This document shows, one piece after another, positions 52,441 to 61,310 of a stretch of 64,000 bases of DNA. The DNA lies in assembly GCA_963726795.1 (NCBI GenBank), contig CAVSDD010000004.1:744001-808000 (forward strand), written 5' to 3'. A model generated the notes under the pieces. The model was not told where the DNA came from. It ran no database searches and saw only the letters and a list, made by a program, of their open reading frames with translations. The translations under genes and the position numbers were made by a program. The first letter of the stretch is position 1. Every line of letters starts with the position of its first letter. Source of the DNA: Hyphomicrobium_A sp963726795 (GTDB lineage Bacteria; Pseudomonadota; Alphaproteobacteria; Rhizobiales; Hyphomicrobiaceae).

Positions 52441-53451
52441 CTAAAGCAGCTTGCCCATGACGACGGCGGTGTCGAGCATGCGGTTGGAGAAGCCCCACTC
52501 GTTGTCGTACCAGGCGAGAACGCGGGCGAGCTGGCCATCGACGATCTGCGTTTGCGTTGAATCGAAATTCGTCGAATAGGCCGAATGATTGAAGTCGATG
52601 GAGACAAGCTCCTCCGTGACGTAGCTCAGGATACCTTTGAGCTGCTGACGCGAGGCATGCTCCATCGCCAGGTTGATTTCCTCGACGGTCGTTTCGCGTC
52701 CGGGCACGAATTTGAGATCGATCGCTGAGACGTTGGGCGTCGGCACCCGGATCGATGTCCCGTCGAGCCGCCCTTTGAGCTCGGGCAGCACCAGCCCGAC
52801 AGCCGAGGCGGCGCCGGTCGACGTCGGAATCATCGACAGAGCGGCTGCACGCGCGCGCCGCATATCCTTATGCGCCTGGTCGAGAATGCGTTGGTCGTTC
52901 GTGTAGGCGTGAACAGTGGTCATGAAACCGGACTTGATGCCGACGAGGTCGTTCAGGACCTTTGCAACCGGTGCGAGGCAGTTTGTCGTGCATGAGGCAT
53001 TGGAGACGACCTTGTGCTCAGGAGTGAGCTTTTCGTGATTGACGCCGTACACCACCGTCAGGTCCGCGCCCTTTGATGGCGCAGAAACGAGCACGCGCTT
53101 GGCGCCCGCCGTCAGATGCACCTCGGCCTTCGCCTTGTCGGTGAAAATTCCGGTGCATTCCATGACGATATCGATGCCGAGCTCCTTCCACGGCAGTTTG
53201 GAAGGATCCTTCTCGGACAGGACTTTGATAGGCGCGCCTAACCCTACGTCGATCGTGTTGCCATCGACTCGCACTTCGCCAGCGTAAGTCCCGTGTACGC
53301 TGTCATATTTGAACAGGTGCGCATTGTCCTTTGCCGGCACGAGATCGTTGATGGCGACGAACTGGAGGTCGCTGCGCTTGGCCTCAGCCGCAGCGCGCAG
53401 CACGTTCCTGCCGATGCGGCCGAAACCGGAAATTGCGACCTTCACTGCCAT
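52441..53451 (-). CDS. gap: Glyceraldehyde-3-phosphate dehydrogenase, type I
   Basis: 336 residues. The NAD loop is VAISGFGRIGRNVLRAAAEA. The catalytic Cys is in SNASCTTNCLAPVAKVL (about 154). The C-terminal WYDNEWGFSNRMLDTAVVMG is typical. It oxidises glyceraldehyde 3-phosphate with NAD and phosphate in glycolysis or gluconeogenesis. It is convergent with the methyltransferase gene and divergent from the coiled-coil gene. No tkt or pgk is adjacent in this window. Confidence 0.97.
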   Translation of the reverse strand: MAVKVAISGFGRIGRNVLRAAAEAKRSDLQFVAINDLVPAKDNAHLFKYDSVHGTYAGEVRVDGNTIDVGLGAPIKVLSEKDPSKLPWKELGIDIVMECTGIFTDKAKAEVHLTAGAKRVLVSAPSKGADLTVVYGVNHEKLTPEHKVVSNASCTTNCLAPVAKVLNDLVGIKSGFMTTVHAYTNDQRILDQAHKDMRRARAAALSMIPTSTGAASAVGLVLPELKGRLDGTSIRVPTPNVSAIDLKFVPGRETTVEEINLAMEHASRQQLKGILSYVTEELVSIDFNHSAYSTNFDSTQTQIVDGQLARVLAWYDNEWGFSNRMLDTAVVMGKLL

Positions 53452-53735
53452 CGTTGCCTCCCCAGCAACACGGAATATTTTTCCATCGGCGCGCTGTTGC
53501 TGTGCGCCCTTTGCGGCGTCATTAACTGGACGCAGGGCTGTCGTGTCAATGCGGCGCGGGCGTTGCGGCGGGCGCGCGGGCGGACAGCGTTTTTGAGCGG
53601 GCGATTAAGAATTCTGTTGGGTCGCGCGCATTCGACGGCTGATTTGTTGACGCACTTCCAGGCTGGCCCATAAGGTCGACCACGGCATAGCCGTGGAACG
53701 CCAGCGGGGGCTTGGTGCGTTCCGGAGGGCAACCG

Positions 53736-54002
53736 ATGGCTGAGCGGGCGAGCAGAAAGAGCAAGCGGCCGGTGCCGCGCAATCCCAATGCGGGACATGG
53801 CAATACGGGGCCGGCTCCCGTCACCGATCTGGCGCAGTCGAGCCGCATCAAGTCGCTCGAGCGTGATAATGCGCGCCTCCAGCAGCAGCTGGAGGAGGCG
53901 AACGAGCGCATTTTGCGCCTGGAAGAGAGCCGGACCGAGGCGGTGAACCGCATTGATTGGGTCATAGACTCGCTTCATAACATCCTCGAGAAAAGCGCTT
54001 GA
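53736..54002 (+). CDS. Small coiled-coil protein upstream of zapA
   Basis: 88 residues from the ATG at 53736, with CCGGAGGGCAACC upstream. A basic N-terminus (MAERASRKSKRPVPRNPNAG) is followed by one coiled coil (about 38-80, SLERDNARLQQQLEEANERI). Similar to DUF4164-like genes that lie before zapA in Rhizobiales. Its place before zapA suggests a role in cell division, but that is only context. Confidence 0.8.
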   Translation: MAERASRKSKRPVPRNPNAGHGNTGPAPVTDLAQSSRIKSLERDNARLQQQLEEANERILRLEESRTEAVNRIDWVIDSLHNILEKSA

Positions 54003-54029
54003 GCGAACCAACGCGTAGCGGTGGGGGTG

Positions 54030-54413
54030 ATGGGTCAAGTCGCGATCAACGTTAATGGGCGTCTCTATCGCTTCGATTGCGGTGAAGGCGAGGAGCAGCG
54101 GCTCCGGGAGCTTGCCGCTTACGTCAAGGGCCGCATCGAATCTCTGGTGATGGAATACGGCAAGGTCGGCGATGAGCGCCTCATGCTCACGGCGGCGCTG
54201 CTCATCACTGACGAACTCATGGATGCGCGCGCACAGCTGGCCGACATGGCGAAGCCGAGTCCGGAGCTGGCCCATGCCGAGAGCGTCGAGGGTGCTGCCA
54301 ACGATCAGAGTGGCGAGCCCGTCGTCGAACCCCATGAGAACGAGCCGTCTGAGCCCGATCTGGGGGCGGATCTCTCTGAGCCCCCGCGCAAGGTCGCCGG
54401 CGGCGAAGCCTAA
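54030..54413 (+). CDS. zapA: Cell division protein ZapA
   Basis: 127 residues from the ATG at 54030, with GGTGGGGGTG upstream. The N-terminal GQVAINVNGRLYRFDCGEGE and LRELAAYVKGRIESLVMEYG, then LMLTAALLITDELMDARAQL, match ZapA. The C-terminal 45 residues are an acidic Glu/Pro tail (EPVVEPHENEPSEPDLG), longer than in E. coli. ZapA bundles FtsZ at the division ring. It is followed by 6S RNA and ygfA, a widespread order. Confidence 0.9.
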   Translation: MGQVAINVNGRLYRFDCGEGEEQRLRELAAYVKGRIESLVMEYGKVGDERLMLTAALLITDELMDARAQLADMAKPSPELAHAESVEGAANDQSGEPVVEPHENEPSEPDLGADLSEPPRKVAGGEA

Positions 54414-54521
54414 CATTTCCTTAGCAGGCACACCGCCGAACGAGCTTGGATGTGCCGCGTAAAGCGCGCCCCGGCCCATGAAGCACCTGGAATTTTCACG
54501 CCAATGCTCTACATTCGTCTG

Positions 54522-54675
54522 GCTGCGGGGTGCGTTAGAAGCACATATGTTCCCCGGGGCCTATAAGATCCGCATGGGAGCTGTCCCTGGCCAGGACCGT
54601 GGTCTTGGGCACACGGCCCCCACCTACTTCTCGTAGGGACCACGCGGGATCATCCGCTTCGACGGCCACCGCGGC
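54522..54675 (+). ncRNA. ssrS: 6S RNA
   Basis: The gap between zapA and ygfA holds a long structured RNA. Its ends GCTGCGG (54522) and CCGCGGC (54669-54675) pair, inner stems include CCCCGGGG-type and GTGGTC/GGCCCC-like segments, and a central open region surrounds GTCCCTGGCC. The length (about 154 bases), position and a T-rich end (TTTTTACTTTTT) fit 6S RNA, which sequesters RNA polymerase in stationary phase. The exact ends are estimated from pairing and were not computed. Confidence 0.75.
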
Positions 54676-54693
54676 ATTTTTACTTTTTGGGTC

Positions 54694-55272
54694 ATGACGG
54701 CGAACGAAAAACGGGCAGAAAGAACCCGGGCGCTCGCCCGTCGTGCCGCCGCGTATGCGCGGCACGGACACGAAGCGGGCGAGTCGCTCGCGCGCCACGG
54801 GCTTAGATTCCTCACACTCACGCCTGGCGCCGTCGTCTCGGGCTTCTCAGCCATTCGCGACGAGATCGACCCTGCCCCTCTGATGAAAGATTTGGGAGAG
54901 TCGGGTTTTGGGCTTGCGCTGCCGGCAATGCAGGGCAAAGGCAAGCCGCTGCTGTTTCGCGCGTGGGCGCCAGGCGACGAGATGGCCGCCGCGCAATGGG
55001 GCATCGCCGAGCCCCACCCAGACAAACCCGTGCTCGACCCCGACGTGGTGCTGGTGCCGCTGCTGGCCTTCGACGACCGTGGTTACCGGCTCGGCTACGG
55101 TGGCGGCTTCTATGACCGCACGCTTTTGCGATTGCGCGCTCTAAAACCCGTGATCGCGGTCGGGATCGCGTATGATGAGCTTAAGGTCGACGCGGTGCCC
55201 CATCTCGACTATGACCAGCGGCTCGATTGGGTGCTGACGCCGTCAGGCCCGCTGCGCTGCTCGAGATCCTGA
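54694..55272 (+). CDS. ygfA: 5-formyltetrahydrofolate cyclo-ligase
   Basis: 192 residues. LARRAAAYARHGHEAGESLA is a weak N-terminal half. The diagnostic C-terminal block is VLVPLLAFDDRGYRLGYGGG with FYDRTLLRLR. It turns 5-formyl-THF into methenyl-THF with ATP. It lies directly after 6S RNA and is followed without a gap by the ymdB gene (TGA then ATG). Confidence 0.93.
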   Translation: MTANEKRAERTRALARRAAAYARHGHEAGESLARHGLRFLTLTPGAVVSGFSAIRDEIDPAPLMKDLGESGFGLALPAMQGKGKPLLFRAWAPGDEMAAAQWGIAEPHPDKPVLDPDVVLVPLLAFDDRGYRLGYGGGFYDRTLLRLRALKPVIAVGIAYDELKVDAVPHLDYDQRLDWVLTPSGPLRCSRS

Positions 55273-56103
55273 ATGCGTCTTCTGTTCCTTGGCGATGTCG
55301 TCGGCAGGCCCGGCCGCCAGGCCGTCGTCGACGGCCTGCCCGGCTTGCGCCAGCGCTTCGCGCTCGACTTCGTGATCATCAACGGCGAGAACGCGGCCGG
55401 CGGTTTCGGCATCACCGAGGCGATCCTTCAGGATCTGCTCGATGCCGGCGCGGATGCCGTGACGCTCGGCAACCACGCCTTCGACCAGAAGGAAGCGCTG
55501 GTCTTCATAGAGCGCCACGAGCGGCTCCTGCGTCCGATCAATTATCCCAAAGGCACGCCCGGACGCGGCGCCATGCTGCTCAAATCGCAAGGCGGCGCGC
55601 AGGTGCTGGTTATCAATGCCATGGGACGCATCTTCATGCCCGAGCTCGACGATCCGTTCCGGGCCATCGATGCCGAGCTGACGGCCTGCCGTCTCAAGGA
55701 AGGCGCCGACGCGATCATCATCGACTTTCACGCCGAGGCGACGAGCGAGAAGCAGGCGCTGGGATATTTCGTCGACGGGCGCGCGACCGCGGTCATCGGC
55801 ACGCACACGCACGTGCCGACCGCCGATGATCGCGTGCTGCCGAACGGCACCGCCTTCATCTCCGACGCCGGGATGTGCGGGGACTACAATTCGGTGCTCG
55901 GCATGGACATCGAGGAGCCGATCAACCGGTTCGTCACCAAGATTCCGCGCCAGCGCTTCGAGCCGGCGCGGGGACAAGCCTCTCTGTCGGGCCTCGCCAT
56001 CGACATTGACGACGCGACGGGGCTGGCGCGCGCCTGCGCGGCGCTGCGCATTGGTCCTTACATCGAGGCCGGGCTGCCGTCGTTCTGGCCGGATGCGAAG
56101 TAG
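55273..56103 (+). CDS. ymdB: YmdB-type metallophosphoesterase (TIGR00282)
   Basis: 276 residues. The two-metal motifs are FLGDVVGRPGR, IINGENAAGGFGI, LGNHAFDQ, IDFHAEATSEKQ and IGTHTHVPTADD. Members are phosphodiesterases acting on 2',3'-cyclic nucleotides; in Bacillus YmdB influences biofilm and RNA turnover. The start codon touches the ygfA stop, implying one operon. Confidence 0.93.
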   Translation: MRLLFLGDVVGRPGRQAVVDGLPGLRQRFALDFVIINGENAAGGFGITEAILQDLLDAGADAVTLGNHAFDQKEALVFIERHERLLRPINYPKGTPGRGAMLLKSQGGAQVLVINAMGRIFMPELDDPFRAIDAELTACRLKEGADAIIIDFHAEATSEKQALGYFVDGRATAVIGTHTHVPTADDRVLPNGTAFISDAGMCGDYNSVLGMDIEEPINRFVTKIPRQRFEPARGQASLSGLAIDIDDATGLARACAALRIGPYIEAGLPSFWPDAK

Positions 56104-56698
56104 TCAACCGGCCTGCGCACTGTCCTTCACGACCGCGACCGAGGTCGTGCTCGGGCGTATGGCCTTCCACCCGTAGTACAGCATGACGATCGCGGCCACG
56201 CGGATCAGCACCATGCTGATCAGGCCTTTGACGACAAGGACTTCAAATCCGACCTCGAAGGCCATGATGATGTTCATGGCAAGGGCGATCGCCTCAAAGC
56301 CGATCAAAAGGGCGATTGGCCAGAAGCCCGGGCGCTTGACGAGCCATGCGGTGCCGCCGCCGAGGATGAGCACGTCGGGCGCAACGGCCATCATCGCCTG
56401 GCCGCCTCCGAAGCAGTCCGCCGAGCAGGTGAAAAATCGCCTGGGCGCTGGTGATGCCGATCGCGATGCGCAGCGGATCGGGCGTCTGCGGTATCAACTT
56501 GCCGGCAATCCAGCAGCATAGAAACACGAGCACGACCGGGACAAACATCGAGGGTCCGAGCCATTCGCCGCTCATCTGCCCGACGTGCTCCGACGCGTGC
56601 GTGACAATGAATGCGAACACTGCTGCAACGCCAGCCAACACCGTGCCCAGAATTCCCTTTGCCTTTGAGGGTTGCCCCGACGTCTGCTCCGTGCTCAT
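56104..56698 (-). pseudogene. Four-helix-type membrane protein with one frameshift
   Basis: The 5' part gives MSTEQTSGQPSKAKGILGTV, then membrane segments (VLAGVAAVFAFIVTHASEHV; MFVPVVLVFLCCWIAGKLIP), and breaks after FHLLGGL near 56410. The family-like sequence continues one frame over as GGQAMMAVAPDVLILGGGTA and FWPIALLIGFEAIALAMNII to the stop at 56104. One lost or gained base in the GGAGGCGG run would join them into about 197 residues with several membrane helices. Function unknown. Convergent with ymdB. Confidence 0.75.
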
Positions 56699-56860
56699 GG
56701 CCGCCTCCGCTCGCTCAGCGAATCGAATTCAAAAAGACGAAAGCAGCGTTAGCCCGCGCCCAAGCACGGGCAAGCCGGGACACCGAAAATGCAGTGGACT
56801 TGACCGTGCGGGGGCCCCTCGGCCAATAAGTCCGGCTTGGAGCGGCGCAGAGAGACGACG

Positions 56861-57610
56861 ATGGCCGGACATTCCCAATACAAGAACATCATGCACCGCA
56901 AGGGCCGCCAGGATGCGGCCAAGGCGAAGCTGTTCTCCAAGCTCGCGCGCGAGATCACCGTGTCGGCAAAGCACGGCACGCCCGATCCGGGCATGAATCC
57001 GCGCCTGCGCCTGGCCATCCAGGCGGCGCGCGCCGAGAACATGCCCAAGGACAATATCGAGCGCGCGATCAAGAAGGCCGCCGGCGGCGATGCCGACACC
57101 TACGAGGCGATCCGCTATGAGGGTTATGCGCCGGGCGGCGTCGCCGTCATCGTGGAAGCTCTCACCGACAACCGCAATCGTACCGGCGGAGCCGTGCGCG
57201 CTGCCTTCACCAAGTATGGCGGCAACCTCGGCGCGACGGGCGCAGTGGCGCACATGTTCAGCCACGTCGGCGAGATCGTCTATCCCGCGAGCGTGGGCTC
57301 GGCCGACAAGGTGCTCGATGCCGCGATCGAGGCCGGCGCCGACGACGTCGTCTCGGACGCCGACGGACACGTCATCGCGTGCGGTTTCGAGAGTCTCGGC
57401 ACCGTGGCAGGCGCGCTCGAGGCGGCGCTCGGCGACCCTCGCAGCGTCAAGATCGTCTGGAAGCCGAACCTGTCGACCCAGGTCGACGAGGACAAGGCCG
57501 AGGCGATCATGAAAATGATCGCCATGCTCGAGGACGACGACGACGTGCAAAACGTCTTCGCCAACTTCGAGGTGTCAGAGGACGTCCTGAAAAAGCTCAC
57601 CGCCGCTTGA
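56861..57610 (+). CDS. yebC: YebC/PmpR family regulator or translation factor
   Basis: 249 residues from the ATG at 56861. The start MAGHSQYKNIMHRKGRQDAA and SKLAREITVSAKHGTPDPGM match, as do RLAIQAARAENMPKDNIERA and YEGYAPGGVAVIVEALTDNR. The family has been described as a DNA-binding regulator and more recently as a factor that helps ribosomes through stalls. The frame opens back to 56837 but the N-terminal sequence fixes the start. It lies ahead of ruvC, as in many bacteria, but two other genes on the opposite strand intervene. Confidence 0.95.
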   Translation: MAGHSQYKNIMHRKGRQDAAKAKLFSKLAREITVSAKHGTPDPGMNPRLRLAIQAARAENMPKDNIERAIKKAAGGDADTYEAIRYEGYAPGGVAVIVEALTDNRNRTGGAVRAAFTKYGGNLGATGAVAHMFSHVGEIVYPASVGSADKVLDAAIEAGADDVVSDADGHVIACGFESLGTVAGALEAALGDPRSVKIVWKPNLSTQVDEDKAEAIMKMIAMLEDDDDVQNVFANFEVSEDVLKKLTAA

Positions 57611-57625
57611 GATAAGGCAGGCCCG

Positions 57626-58657
57626 TCAGCTCGAACGCGAAGCGACCCGCGCGCCACGCGGCTCGCGCTCGAGCGTGTATGCGGGAGCGATAGCCGCATT
57701 TTCTGCCGCCCGCCGGCGAGCGCTCCGCTCCGGAGGCGCCGCAAGCTCCTGCATCACGGTGCGAAAGACAGGCGGAGCATAGAGCAGCGTTCTGTGGCCG
57801 AGACCATCGAAGGCCTGGAGCCGGGAGGACGGGGAGCCGGCGACGATCTCCTCGGCATTGACGAACGGCACCTCGCTGTCGTCGCGCCCATGGATGAGGA
57901 GAGCAGGCGCGGCGACCTTGCGCAACAGGTTAACGGCCGAGAATGTGGCGACGGGGCGGTGGCCGACGCGCTCGAGATGGCGCTCGTAGGCGCGCTGCCC
58001 GCGGGAGTCGAGACCGAGTTGAGTGGCAAAATTGCGCGTCACATCACCGAGCCGGTTGGGGCAGGCAAGCAGCACGAACCGCGAGATCGGGTGCGCGTGC
58101 GGCAGTGGTGGCCCGCCCTCTGCGACGAGCAACGACACGAATCCGCCGAACGAATGCGCAACGGCAGCGGTGATCGGCCCGTAGTGATCGGCGACACTCA
58201 GCATCGCGCGCGCGCACTCGGCTAGGTTGGTGCGCCGGCCTGGGCTCAGTCCATGCGCGGGAAAGTCGAACGCAACGACGCGCAGACCCGAGCGCCGCAG
58301 CGGCTCGATGAAGGCCGTCATGAACGCCGCCTCGCTGGTCCAGCCGTGCACCAGGAGAACCGTGCCGCGGCGGCGGCTGTCGGGGTCGTAGACGAAGGTC
58401 TGCACCGGGCCAGCCAGCGTCTCGACGCGTTCCCAACGCGCGTGGCGCAAATGGAAGCGCGCGCGCTGGATCAGCTTGTCATGATCGTTGGAGCGGTGCT
58501 GCGAAAGCTCGGGCGTGCAGAAAATGCGAAATGCCTTGTCGCCGGCGATCGCTGGAGGCAGGTGGGCAAGGTCGTCAGGGCCCTGGCCGGCCCCGCTCAA
58601 GCGGGGGCAGCGGTTCGCAACTGATCGACTACCGGATGCGGTTTTACTTTGGGTCAC
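57626..58657 (-). CDS. Alpha/beta hydrolase
   Basis: About 343 residues from the GTG at 58657, with CGAGAGGCG upstream. The frame runs to 58834 without family sequence. Core blocks are VLLVHGWTSEAAFMTAFIEP (oxyanion region), VAHSFGGFVSLLVAEG (nucleophile Ser), LLIHGRDDSEVPFVNAEEIV (Asp) and GLGHRTLLYAPP (His), so the triad is complete. The N-terminal IFCTPELSQHRSNDHDKLIQ and LRHARWERVETLAGPVQTFV are typical of this subgroup. Substrate unknown. Basic Arg-rich tail. Convergent with yebC. Confidence 0.88.
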   Translation of the reverse strand: MTQSKTASGSRSVANRCPRLSGAGQGPDDLAHLPPAIAGDKAFRIFCTPELSQHRSNDHDKLIQRARFHLRHARWERVETLAGPVQTFVYDPDSRRRGTVLLVHGWTSEAAFMTAFIEPLRRSGLRVVAFDFPAHGLSPGRRTNLAECARAMLSVADHYGPITAAVAHSFGGFVSLLVAEGGPPLPHAHPISRFVLLACPNRLGDVTRNFATQLGLDSRGQRAYERHLERVGHRPVATFSAVNLLRKVAAPALLIHGRDDSEVPFVNAEEIVAGSPSSRLQAFDGLGHRTLLYAPPVFRTVMQELAAPPERSARRRAAENAAIAPAYTLEREPRGARVASRSS

Positions 58658-58864
58658 GCGATACGCCTCTCGAGGCGCAGCTTTCAATTCTATGTCTTGA
58701 AGTCTCGTTAAGCCGGGACGGTTCCCGGGGGCGATTACATAAATTTCGCTACAAAATAGCCCGCTTGTCGCGCCCGTTCGGTGCTGAGCGGAACAGGGAA
58801 AATGGACGAGCATTGCGGACTGGCGCTGGGCCATGCGCGGGGAAAGCGCCGCTATTGGCCGGCG

Positions 58865-59413
58865 TCATTTCCACTTAATCGAGCAGCCGATCGCGGGGGC
58901 CTGCTCGGGCGGCCCCTTGCCCGTCTTGGCCACGAGCATCATCGCCTCGAGCAGCTCGCGGGGCGCGCCCTTGCGCGGCGGATCGGTTCGCCCCTCATCG
59001 AGGCGGCCGCGGTAGACGAGTTCGAGTTTGTCGTTGAAACCGAAGATGTCGGGAGTGCACACGGCGTCATACGCGCGCGCGATCTCCTGCGACTCATCGT
59101 GGAGGTATGGAAACGGGAAGGCATGCTCGCGCGCGAAGTCGCGCATCTTGCCAAATGAGTCCTCGGGATAGGTCGTGGCGTCGTTGGAGCAAATGGCAAC
59201 GGTGTTGATGCCGAGCTTCGCCAACTCGGCCGCATCCTCGATCGCGCGGCCGATCATCGCCACCACGTAGGGGCAGTGATTGCAGATAAACATGACAACG
59301 GTGCCGCGCTCGCCCTTGACGTCGGCGAGGCTATAGCTCTTGCCGTCGGTTGCCGGGAGCTTGAAGTCGGGCGCCTTGAGCCCGAGTTCCGCTTGCGGTG
59401 CCTGTGCGGCCAT
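58865..59413 (-). CDS. Thioredoxin-like peroxiredoxin-family protein
   Basis: 182 residues. LGLKAPDFKLPATDGKSYSL is an AhpC/TSA-type start. The active-site region VVMFICNHCPYVVAMIGRAI has CNHC where thioredoxin has CGPC. INTVAICSNDATTYPEDSFG, FPYLHDESQEIARAYDAVCT and PDIFGFNDKLELVYRGRLDE follow. Members are redoxin-like proteins of unclear substrate. There is no signal peptide, so it is cytosolic. It is divergent from ruvC. Confidence 0.92.
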   Translation of the reverse strand: MAAQAPQAELGLKAPDFKLPATDGKSYSLADVKGERGTVVMFICNHCPYVVAMIGRAIEDAAELAKLGINTVAICSNDATTYPEDSFGKMRDFAREHAFPFPYLHDESQEIARAYDAVCTPDIFGFNDKLELVYRGRLDEGRTDPPRKGAPRELLEAMMLVAKTGKGPPEQAPAIGCSIKWK

Positions 59414-59516
59414 CTCGCCTCTCTCGTTGCACTGAATTGCTGGCGGTAGACGTAATGTGCCGTGGCGGCTTTGCCAATCGGAGGAACGAAATCACGAATT
59501 GTGCTATCGATTCGCC

Positions 59517-60035
59517 ATGCGGGGGAGCGCAATTCGTATCATCGGCATCGATCCGGGCCTGCGCCGCACGGGCTGGGGCGTGGTCGAGAGCGATGGCGTG
59601 CGCTTAAGCTATATCGCGAGCGGGGTTGTCACGGCGCCGGTGGACGCGGATCTCGCCTACCGTCTTCGGGAACTGTTCGAGGGTCTCACCAGTGTCATCG
59701 CGAGCTTCAAGCCGCATGAAGCCGCCGTCGAGGAGACGTTCGTCAACGACAACGCCCGCGCCACGCTGAAACTTGGACAGGCACGTGGCATGGCACTTCT
59801 GGCGCCGGCGATGGGCGGCCTCGCGGTTTCCGAATATCCGCCCAACCTGATCAAAAAGACTGTTGTCGGCGCGGGGCATGCCGACAAACATCAGGTTCAG
59901 ACCATGATCGGCTTCCTTTTGCCCAAAGCGCGTTGCAACAGTGCCGATGAGGCCGACGCGCTGGCGATCGCCATCTGCCATGCCAATCACCGGCAGGCGA
60001 AGCGATTGGTGCTGCTGGCGGCCGGCCAAAGATAG
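59517..60035 (+). CDS. ruvC: Holliday junction endonuclease RuvC
   Basis: 172 residues from the ATG at 59517. The acidic active-site residues sit in IRIIGIDPGLRRTGWGVVES, AAVEETFVNDNARATLKLGQ and DEADALAIAICHANHRQAK. ARGMALLAPAMGGLAVSEYP and IKKTVVGAGHADKHQVQTMI also match. It resolves Holliday junctions with RuvAB. It is followed by ruvA after 53 bases. The frame opens back to 59457, but the sequence before 59517 lacks family resemblance. Confidence 0.96.
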   Translation: MRGSAIRIIGIDPGLRRTGWGVVESDGVRLSYIASGVVTAPVDADLAYRLRELFEGLTSVIASFKPHEAAVEETFVNDNARATLKLGQARGMALLAPAMGGLAVSEYPPNLIKKTVVGAGHADKHQVQTMIGFLLPKARCNSADEADALAIAICHANHRQAKRLVLLAAGQR

Positions 60036-60088
60036 TCGAGCGACGGCCGGCGTATGCACTGCCGGCGCCGTGAGTGCGGGAGAGATCA

Positions 60089-60706
60089 ATGATCGGCAAG
60101 CTCAAAGGCAAGGTCGATGCCATCGGGGAAAGCTTCCTGATCGTTGACGTCGGCGGCGTCGGCTATGAGGTGCAGGCGTCGTCGCGCACGCTGCGCGATA
60201 TGAAGGCCGGGGACGAGGTGAGCCTGACGATCGACACGCATGTGCGTGAGGATGCGATCCGGCTGTTTGGATTTGCGAGCGAAGTGGAGCGCAGCTGGTT
60301 CCGCACGTTGCAGAGCGTCCAAGGTGTGGGCGCCAAGGTGGCGCTGGGGCTCCTTGGCACGCTGTCGCCACGCGAGCTTGCGAACGCGATCGCGCTCTCC
60401 GATTGGGCGCTGGTCGAGGAGGCGCCGGGCATCGGCAAGAAGCTCGCCCAACGCATCGTCGCCGAGCTCAAGGACAAGGCGCCGGCGCTGGCGGTCGGTG
60501 TGCTCAACGGTGCCGGTGCGCGAGATGGAGCGTTTGCATCGCCGCCCGAAGGCAACGCCGCTGCCGAGGCGCTCTCGGCATTGACCAATCTCGGCTACAA
60601 CCCGGCGCAAGCGTCGGGAGCGATTGCCGTCGCGGCGAAGGAGCTGGGTGCCGACGCCGATACGGCAAAGCTCATCCGCCGCGGGTTGAAAGAGCTGGCG
60701 CGGTAG
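60089..60706 (+). CDS. ruvA: Holliday junction helicase subunit RuvA
   Basis: 205 residues from the ATG at 60089, with GGGAGAGATC upstream. IGKLKGKVDAIGESFLIVDV is the OB domain. The HhH motifs lie in FRTLQSVQGVGAKVALGLLG and EEAPGIGKKLAQRIVAELKD. Domain III is ALSALTNLGYNPAQASGAIA. It binds Holliday junctions and loads RuvB. Unusually, ruvB does not follow; it starts at 63924. Confidence 0.97.
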   Translation: MIGKLKGKVDAIGESFLIVDVGGVGYEVQASSRTLRDMKAGDEVSLTIDTHVREDAIRLFGFASEVERSWFRTLQSVQGVGAKVALGLLGTLSPRELANAIALSDWALVEEAPGIGKKLAQRIVAELKDKAPALAVGVLNGAGARDGAFASPPEGNAAAEALSALTNLGYNPAQASGAIAVAAKELGADADTAKLIRRGLKELAR

Positions 60707-60816
60707 TTAACGCACTCAAGGGTGCGCGGCGTTCTCGTCAAGCTATTGAGCAACCAAATCTCAGGTCGCCACGTTTCTCGTCGGCAAGATTTCGCCGAGG
60801 AACGGAGATTGCGGTC

Positions 60817-61302
60817 ATGAAATGGTTGCTTGCATCGTTGATCTGCGCATTTGCGCCGGCGGCCGAAGCCGCGGTGCAAACCAATATCGGCACGCTCACC
60901 TGCACGCTGGCGGAAACCGGTGACCACGTTGAATCCCCGCCAAGTCAAACCCGGGCCATGGTGTGTGGCTTCAAGCCGAGCGGGACCGGACCCGAGGAGC
61001 ATTACACGGGCGAGATCAAGAACGTTGGCTCCGACACGGCGCTGAGCGGCAAGCTCGTGCTGATCTGGGTGGTGATGGGGCCGGAGCATACGACGTTCGC
61101 GCCAGGAGTGCTGGGGCAGACCTTCAAGGGAGAGCTCGCGTCCGCGGACCCGGGCAAGACAAAGGCGCCGATGATGCTCGTTGGTGAGACTGACGATACC
61201 TACGCCCTGCGTCCGTTAGACGAGGACGCGGGCGATAACGGTGGCGGCGGCGCCAACAACGTGACCGTGATCGTGCTCAAGGTGAAAACAACTCCGGCAT
61301 AG
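60817..61302 (+). CDS. Exported DUF992 family protein
   Basis: 161 residues from the ATG at 60817, with GGAGATTGC upstream. The signal peptide MKWLLASLICAFAPAAEAA ends near 20. The mature part has VQTNIGTLTCTLAETGDHVE, MVCGFKPSGTGPEEHYTGEI and LSGKLVLIWVVMGPEHTTFA, which match DUF992 of unknown function in Rhizobiales. Two Cys may pair in the periplasm. The frame opens upstream only as a shadow of ruvA. It is convergent with the S41 peptidase gene. Confidence 0.88.
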   Translation: MKWLLASLICAFAPAAEAAVQTNIGTLTCTLAETGDHVESPPSQTRAMVCGFKPSGTGPEEHYTGEIKNVGSDTALSGKLVLIWVVMGPEHTTFAPGVLGQTFKGELASADPGKTKAPMMLVGETDDTYALRPLDEDAGDNGGGGANNVTVIVLKVKTTPA

Positions 61303-61310
61303 ATTCGCAG

